A DNA stretch of 64,000 nucleotides. Source: Ambrosia x helenae. Lineage: Eukaryota; Streptophyta; Magnoliopsida; Asterales; Asteraceae. Below the pieces are notes generated by a model that saw only the letters and a list, made by a program, of their open reading frames with translations, was not told the origin of the DNA and made no database searches. Numbering within the stretch: the first letter of the stretch is position 1; each line of letters begins with the position of its first letter. The position numbers and the translations under genes were made by a program. The stretch is taken from positions 112,026,238 to 112,090,237 of the forward strand of contig CM061227.1 of the NCBI GenBank assembly GCA_030844895.1, written 5' to 3'. Shown piece after piece: positions 58,996-64,000 of this stretch.

Positions 58996-61237
58996 TTAAT
59001 AACAAAAAAAAAAGAATTCAGATTATATATAAAAATATATTTATAAACACACCCACTTGAAACCATTATCAAAACCACAACCCAACCATAGCCCAAAACC
59101 CCTCTTTTCTTTCTTTAAACCTGAGCCCACCATCAGATTGCAGCCCAACAATCCGGCCCAGCCCATCTCCTCCTTTCCCCCTCCTTGTACCTATTTTTTA
59201 AAAAAAAATACAAAACAGCTCCTGCCGGGACTCGAACCCGGGTAGAAGCTGTACAACCACACGCCAACAACCATCTAAGCTGCCTTGAACCTTTGAACTA
59301 AACCCAACCCGAATGATATATAAACCCTGTTTCGCTGACTTCCTTTTTCTTCTTCCTTTGTCTGTTACGCGAGCAGGAGCAGGGGGCATTCAAGAGTTTT
59401 CCTTTTTTTTTGACAATCGAGCTTTGTAAGTGTTAATTTAATCCATGTTTTTATTCCATGTTAATGGCCGACCAATAACCCCAACATTACTGGGGTTATC
59501 GTTTGGTGGTTAAATGAATTGGAAAAACTAGGGTTCTTGGTATAGATTTGGGGAAGATGATACAACCTACTGTGTATTTAAAACATTTCGAAATCATGTT
59601 TAGTTCAAATCTAACTTACAGATCAAGTGGTATGTCTGAGGTGTTTGCTCAGACCCGATCATGGGTTCGAGCCCTGGCCAAAGCAACATTTTCTTTTTGA
59701 AACCCTTTTATTTATATATTTTACCTATTAATATTTTAAAATCGTTTTTAAATACTAAACGTATTTTATAAATTCTATAAAAATTATTATATGATCTTCA
59801 AATGATAAAGTTCATCACCCAATTTTTTTTGTTTTTCAAAAATAATTTATTTAATATATATTATAAATATTACAAGTTTATTCATTTAAAATTGTAAAAT
59901 TCAATAAAAATATCTAAACGATTTTATAAAATTCCACAAAAATTATCCTAAACTTGTATAACAATATACATTTCAGAAAATATTTTTATTTCAGAAAAAC
60001 CGTTTATTTTATATTTTTAATGAATTTTTGTTAGTTTTAATCATAAATAAATCATAATAAATTCATTTCTCGATATTTTTGCACCAAAATTTTTTATAAA
60101 TTATTTCTAACTATCTAGAACTGAAATACAATTTTTAATTCAGAAATTCTTCGATTTTAATATTTTTAGATATTAAAGTCATATTTTAACAATTTGAAAT
60201 AATTAGATTAAATATTCTATTTTTCAAGAAAATAATTTATTAAAAATTATTTTCATACTTAAAACCTTATGTTGTGACTTTATCCAACTCAAAATTTTAC
60301 CAAAAGACTTTTATTTATTTATTTATTTAATTTCTCATAATTAATAAACAATTTGTTTAATAATCAAATAAACATTTATCCCCAAATTCGAAGCCCTGGA
60401 AATACATGTATCCTAGAGTATTTCCCTTACACATTATCAAATTCTTTAGGTTGATCCTTTGGGATAGTTCCAACACATATTTCGTTGTCCAAGTTCAATT
60501 TCAAGCTATTACATAGACAGTGAGTATTCCTACCCATTTTTGCTTTTATACATTTTTGGGGTGTTACATGTACACTATTACAAATTCAAATTCAAATTTA
60601 CATTTTTACAATACAATTCTAGTACTATGTGCATTGCTTACAACGTGCTTTATGCTTAGACAATACATGTGGATTACATTTGTACTTAGTGAAATCAGTA
60701 ACATGGTCCAAGCCGACCTTAACATTGGATAGCGCTATTTGGATTGACAACCCGCCTAGATTGATTCTCCCCCTTTTTCATCGGAGAATCCGTGGCCAGT
60801 GTTAAGCTTTTATCCATTTATTGGATAAGTACACCGCCGTTCATACAGTACATTATACAGTCACAGGGTTGATTTCGCTCATTTGTATGATACATAGTTT
60901 ACATATTTGCACTGTAGCTTGCACTTGAATTGTATAACTTTTTAACCTACTATATATATCAAAACTAGGAATGCTCACCAACATTTCAAATGTTGACCAA
61001 ATCTATTTTGTACATGTTTCAGGTGCAGTTTGATCTAGTGCTTTAACAAGAGACGTTTAGTGCTTTATTTTAATTCAGTTATTTCAATATTTACATTTCA
61101 TTTAGACAATGTATTTCCATTTCCATGTAAGACAATTTTTGTTTATTCAATAATATTTACATTTTAGTACCATGAGCTTTTGAACAATCGTCACTACGTG
61201 GCACCTCGATGATTCCGCCATCGGTTGGGGTGTTACA
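58918..61237 (+). repeat. 3' LTR of the gag-only element, internally deleted
   Basis: 2320 bp. It matches the 5' LTR closely, but about 300 bp (5' LTR roughly 53,706-54,003) are missing at TTTTTGACAATCGAGC. The tRNA-like modules are kept, near 59,221-59,290 and 59,618-59,682. Confidence 0.93.
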
Positions 61238-61383
61238 TTTTGTAACCCGACAGGTATTGTGTCAGGTTTGGAATTAGTTTAAAAAAAATTGTGGGTTTGG
61301 GTCAGGCCTGGGATTAGGTGATACCCGACCCAATTACCTTTTTTTTTATATTAGAATATGATAACTTATGGCAGAGATTTGTT

Positions 61384-61432
<49 letters not shown>

Positions 61433-61842
61433 TATTGACAAGTCATTAATTATGTTGTCATATTAGATATTTTATTATGTCATATTAGATATTTCAACCC
61501 GGTACGCTCTCTAACAGGTAATTGCTATGTTTTCTTTTTTTACCATATTCTGAAATAGCTCAAATCTTATTGTATGCAGTTAAAGACCTTTGACTGAATG
61601 TATTGGTGCTAAACAATCTATGTCCCCTTGAAGTGTTTGAGATCTTAATATTTTATTTTAGGTGTTGATGTAAGGTGAAATGGATCTTTTGGTATTTTTT
61701 TAAAGTATCTAATGTAAGTTGATACATAGATGCCATTTTTATAATTTGATGCTTCTAATTTAATTCACTTTACTTAGATTTCTCAACCCGGGACGCTCCC
61801 GGGGTATAAGCTAGTAAATAAATATAAAAAATGAAAAAGTGA

Positions 61843-61912
61843 TAAGGGCGCCTGGGTTCGAACCCGGCTACCTTGTTTGAACAAACACACACATAACCAC
61901 TACATTAGACAA
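61843..61912 (-). other. tRNA-like module in the split solo LTR
   Basis: The minus strand has an A-box-like CTAATGTAGTGGTTATG and a B box GGGTTCGAACCC. It starts about 1020 bp from the LTR start at 62,931, matching the offset in the other family members. Confidence 0.55.
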
Positions 61913-62931
61913 TCATATGTTAATTCTATTGAAACAAAAATATATTTAACATACATACAAAGTTCACCTTCTTCCCCAAATTTTTTAAGAACCCTAACCC
62001 TAAACCCAAATCCAATCTACCTCAATTCGATCTGCAGACACAGAAGAATCATAGGGCTATTAAATAGGATCGAAAGAGGAGCAAAACATCATAAGAATAA
62101 TTGACTTACAATATCGATTAAGGATCGAAACGAAAGAGGAGCAAAACGGCATAAGAATAATGGACTTACAATATCGATTAAGGATCGAAATTTGATGAAC
62201 AGGTTCGAGACTTTGAGAGTCTATTACCACGATTCTGGACTCAATTAAGATGTTTTTTAACGTGGGTTTTAGATGTGTAAACGTTGAGGAACGAAATGGG
62301 ACAAACCATTTATAGATTTATTCAAAGATTTCGATCATTTGGACTTGGACATTAATACTTCGACGGTTACACCAAGAACCCGGATTAAAACTCAAATTAA
62401 ACATGTTAAAAGCGATTAAAACCCCATGTAACTGTCCCAAATTGATGGAGAAACGTTTTGCACACATTAAAAACGGTTGTAGATCAAATAATAACGAGTT
62501 TTGGACTTGCTGGAATTCGGCCAGATGTCGCTGCTGGCCACCATGTTCCTGCTGGAAATTGCAGGTTCAAAGTTATTTGAAGTTGAAGTTGTGACATAAA
62601 TAGTCCCTTAAATTAGTGATATTATGAATTCGTTAATTTTTCTTTATAGAAACTTAACTAAGTTAAGCTAACTTTAAAACTTTTAAGTTAAACTTTTTAA
62701 GCTAAAATAAAAATAGATCAAACTTTTATAAGATAATATGATTATACAATTATGGCATGTTTTATATGCCGACACGTACATATACAAAACGTATACATGC
62801 ACCCTTATAAGAGAAGAGTTAAAAATAAAATAAAATAAAATAATAACTGATGAGGACTAAGGTGAAGCTTCAACATAAACGAAGGGCTAAAATTGACAAC
62901 TCGCTAAAAGATGAGGGTGACGCTTGTCACA

Positions 62932-63164
62932 ACATCTAAACCCGAAAACCGAATAGCCCGATCCGAATGAACCTGGACCCGAATAACCGCAACCCAAACT
63001 TTAAATTGTTTAGTTATTAGGTCACTTTTTCTTGGCCAAAAACCCAAATAAGCCGACCCGAAAAACCCAAAACCTGAAGAACACCCCATGCATACAAAGG
63101 TGGGATTGCATATGATTCAGAGCGCGACATTTGGCACTAGTCAAAGGAGTATCTTGGTCCGCCC
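62932..63164. other. Non-coding, GAACC-rich
   Basis: Degenerate CCCGAACC/CCGAATA units. No gene is seen. Confidence 0.4.
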
Positions 63165-63300
63165 ACCATAATTATGCATGTTATCACAAACCCAAATTAC
63201 GCATGTTATATCTTAAATTCCGCATGTTAAACAACCTAATGACGCACGTCATGCCTTATAATTACGCACGTTATATATCTGATAATTACGCACATTATAA
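63165..63300. repeat. Tandem repeat with ACGCATGTTAT units
   Basis: Six or so irregular copies, 20-25 bp apart, of AATTACGCAyGTTAT. After them, AGTATAGCAATATGGTATGC resembles the arm of the fold-back element at 4250-5183. Confidence 0.7.
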
Positions 63301-63640
63301 AACCCAACGAAAAGTTTTTTTTAAGTATAGCAATATGGTATGCATAATAAAGAGGATAATATAGTTTGAAAAAAGTTACGGACATTTAAAAAATTGAGGT
63401 TGAACTCGAAAAAAGGCAACAATTGTACGTGATACCTATTTTACCCTACCCAACTAATTATTCACTTTGTTCATGCGTGAATTTCAAATACAAATGAATC
63501 TTTTAGTCACATCAGTTGCTTCATTAAATCAATGCGTCACATTTCTTCATATCCTTTTTATGTTAATGTTACTTTGTATTTATAATGTTTTCCTATTTTA
63601 TTACGTATATGTTATACTTATTAGATAAGGATAGGGTTGG

Positions 63641-64000
63641 TGTAGAAAGTTCATTTTTCCTAATAAGTGTAAGAAGTCTATGTAGATATTGTGTTTTAAA
63701 TTTTTAGAGAAATGTTTTATATTCTTTTGGTTTGTGTTATATAGAAAAACAATAAAAGTAACAAATTAAAACACATTCAAATGTATTCTGAGCATTAAAT
63801 TGTAAAACACACTCATTATATTTTTTTGCATGATGTTTTAGATTTAATGATTAGAATACATTTGACTAAGTTTTAAACTATTACGTTTATTGTTTTCTAT
63901 ATAACACAATACCAAAAGAATACAAAATATTTCTCATAAAATGTAAAACACAATACCTACATAGACTTCTTACACTTCTTAGAAAAAATGGACCTTTTAG
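63641..64000. mobile_element. Inverted-repeat (fold-back) element, cut by window end
   Basis: The left arm, about 63,641-63,770 (AAGAAGTCTATGTAGATATT, then TTCTTTTGGTTTGTGTTATA), is the imperfect reverse complement of the right arm 63,880-64,000. The arms are about 120 bp, the loop about 110 bp. The right edge may lie beyond the window. No coding capacity. Confidence 0.75.

Larger units (their letters stand above)
53203..61237 (+). mobile_element. Gag-only LTR retrotransposon (TR-GAG type)
   Basis: 8.0 kb: LTRs 53,203-55,823 and 58,918-61,237, perfect target duplication TTTTG at 53,198-53,202 and 61,238-61,242, primer site at 55,827-55,843 and polypurine tract just before 58,918. The internal region encodes Gag but no protease, reverse transcriptase, RNase H or integrase. 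Elements that keep only Gag are known in plants and must borrow Pol from a relative. The LTRs are nearly identical apart from a 300-bp deletion in the second. Confidence 0.94.
52891..61814 (+). mobile_element. Non-autonomous Helitron interrupted by an LTR retrotransposon
   Basis: Starts TCTATACATATAATAAACC after an A, and ends CCCGGGACGCTCCCGGG, seven bases, CTAG, followed by T. This is the same family as 17,521-18,173. Without the nested element it is about 880 bp (52,891-53,202 plus 61,243-61,814). No Rep/helicase is seen. An (AAT)n microsatellite lies at 61,386-61,430. Confidence 0.9.
51220..62931 (-). repeat. Solo LTR (family II) split by a Helitron
   Basis: Left part 51,220-52,890 begins TGTAACACCCCAACCGATGG, the reverse complement of the family II LTR end. 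Right part 61,815-62,931 ends GGGTGACGCTTGTCACA, the reverse complement of its start. Together they are about 2.79 kb, matching the 2.76-kb solo LTR at 25,028. The Helitron occupies the gap. No matching 5-bp target duplication was found, so the copy may have arisen by recombination between elements. Confidence 0.8.

Noticed and set aside
1..64000. CRISPR arrays, bacterial operons, riboswitches
   Set aside because: This is a plant nuclear region. The tandem arrays seen have irregular units without unique spacers.

Overview
The window is a nuclear plant chromosome segment. It holds a spliced plant beta-carbonic anhydrase gene, a spliced Raf-like protein kinase gene, a broken copy of the chloroplast gene psaB, and otherwise mostly transposable elements in an AT-rich background. 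The repeat types suggest a dicot, possibly Asteraceae, but I cannot fix the species from sequence alone.

Layout. 1-1,866: 3' part of an apparently intact beta-carbonic anhydrase gene (plus strand), with a hAT-type MITE in one intron. 1,662-5,550: downstream flank with a PIF/Harbinger-derived insertion and a fold-back element full of ACACAATG repeats. 5,551-16,159: a full-length Ty3/Gypsy chromovirus (minus strand) with almost identical LTRs, a 5-bp target duplication and an apparently intact polyprotein if an 81-bp intron is removed. 16,224-22,992: a second copy of the carbonic anhydrase 3' flank. It carries a tiny SINE and a Ty1/Copia element (minus strand), one LTR of which was entered by a Helitron. 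23,129-32,064: MITEs, a tandem duplication containing a hAT-like element, a solo LTR, and a psaB plastid insertion flanked by a direct duplication of about 510 bp. 32,065-41,771: a MITE carrying a CACCAC minisatellite, LTR debris, and a Gypsy LTR with a related solo LTR inside it. 42,044-44,893: MITEs and a decayed carbonic anhydrase pseudogene. 45,165-47,950: an old direct duplication. 48,464-50,442: the kinase gene, HT1-like (minus strand). 51,220-62,931: a three-layer nest, solo LTR <- Helitron <- gag-only LTR retrotransposon. 62,932-64,000: tandem and inverted repeats.

Four insertions are confirmed inside the window by empty sites in a duplicate copy: the Copia element, the Helitron in its LTR, the SINE and a solo LTR. 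The Harbinger-derived insertion is also absent from the second copy of the duplication. The order of events can therefore be read: the carbonic anhydrase flank was duplicated, the Copia then landed in copy B, and the Helitron later landed in the Copia LTR. The near-identical LTRs make the big Gypsy one of the latest arrivals.

Host biology. Only two intact host genes are visible, the carbonic anhydrase and the HT1-like kinase. In Arabidopsis, beta-carbonic anhydrases and HT1 act in the same guard-cell CO2 response, so their proximity deserves a check but may be chance. I found no undescribed protein-coding system. The most unusual signals are in the LTRs: tRNA-like Pol III promoter modules at a fixed offset in one LTR family, and a position-conserved but sequence-variable island of palindromes in another.
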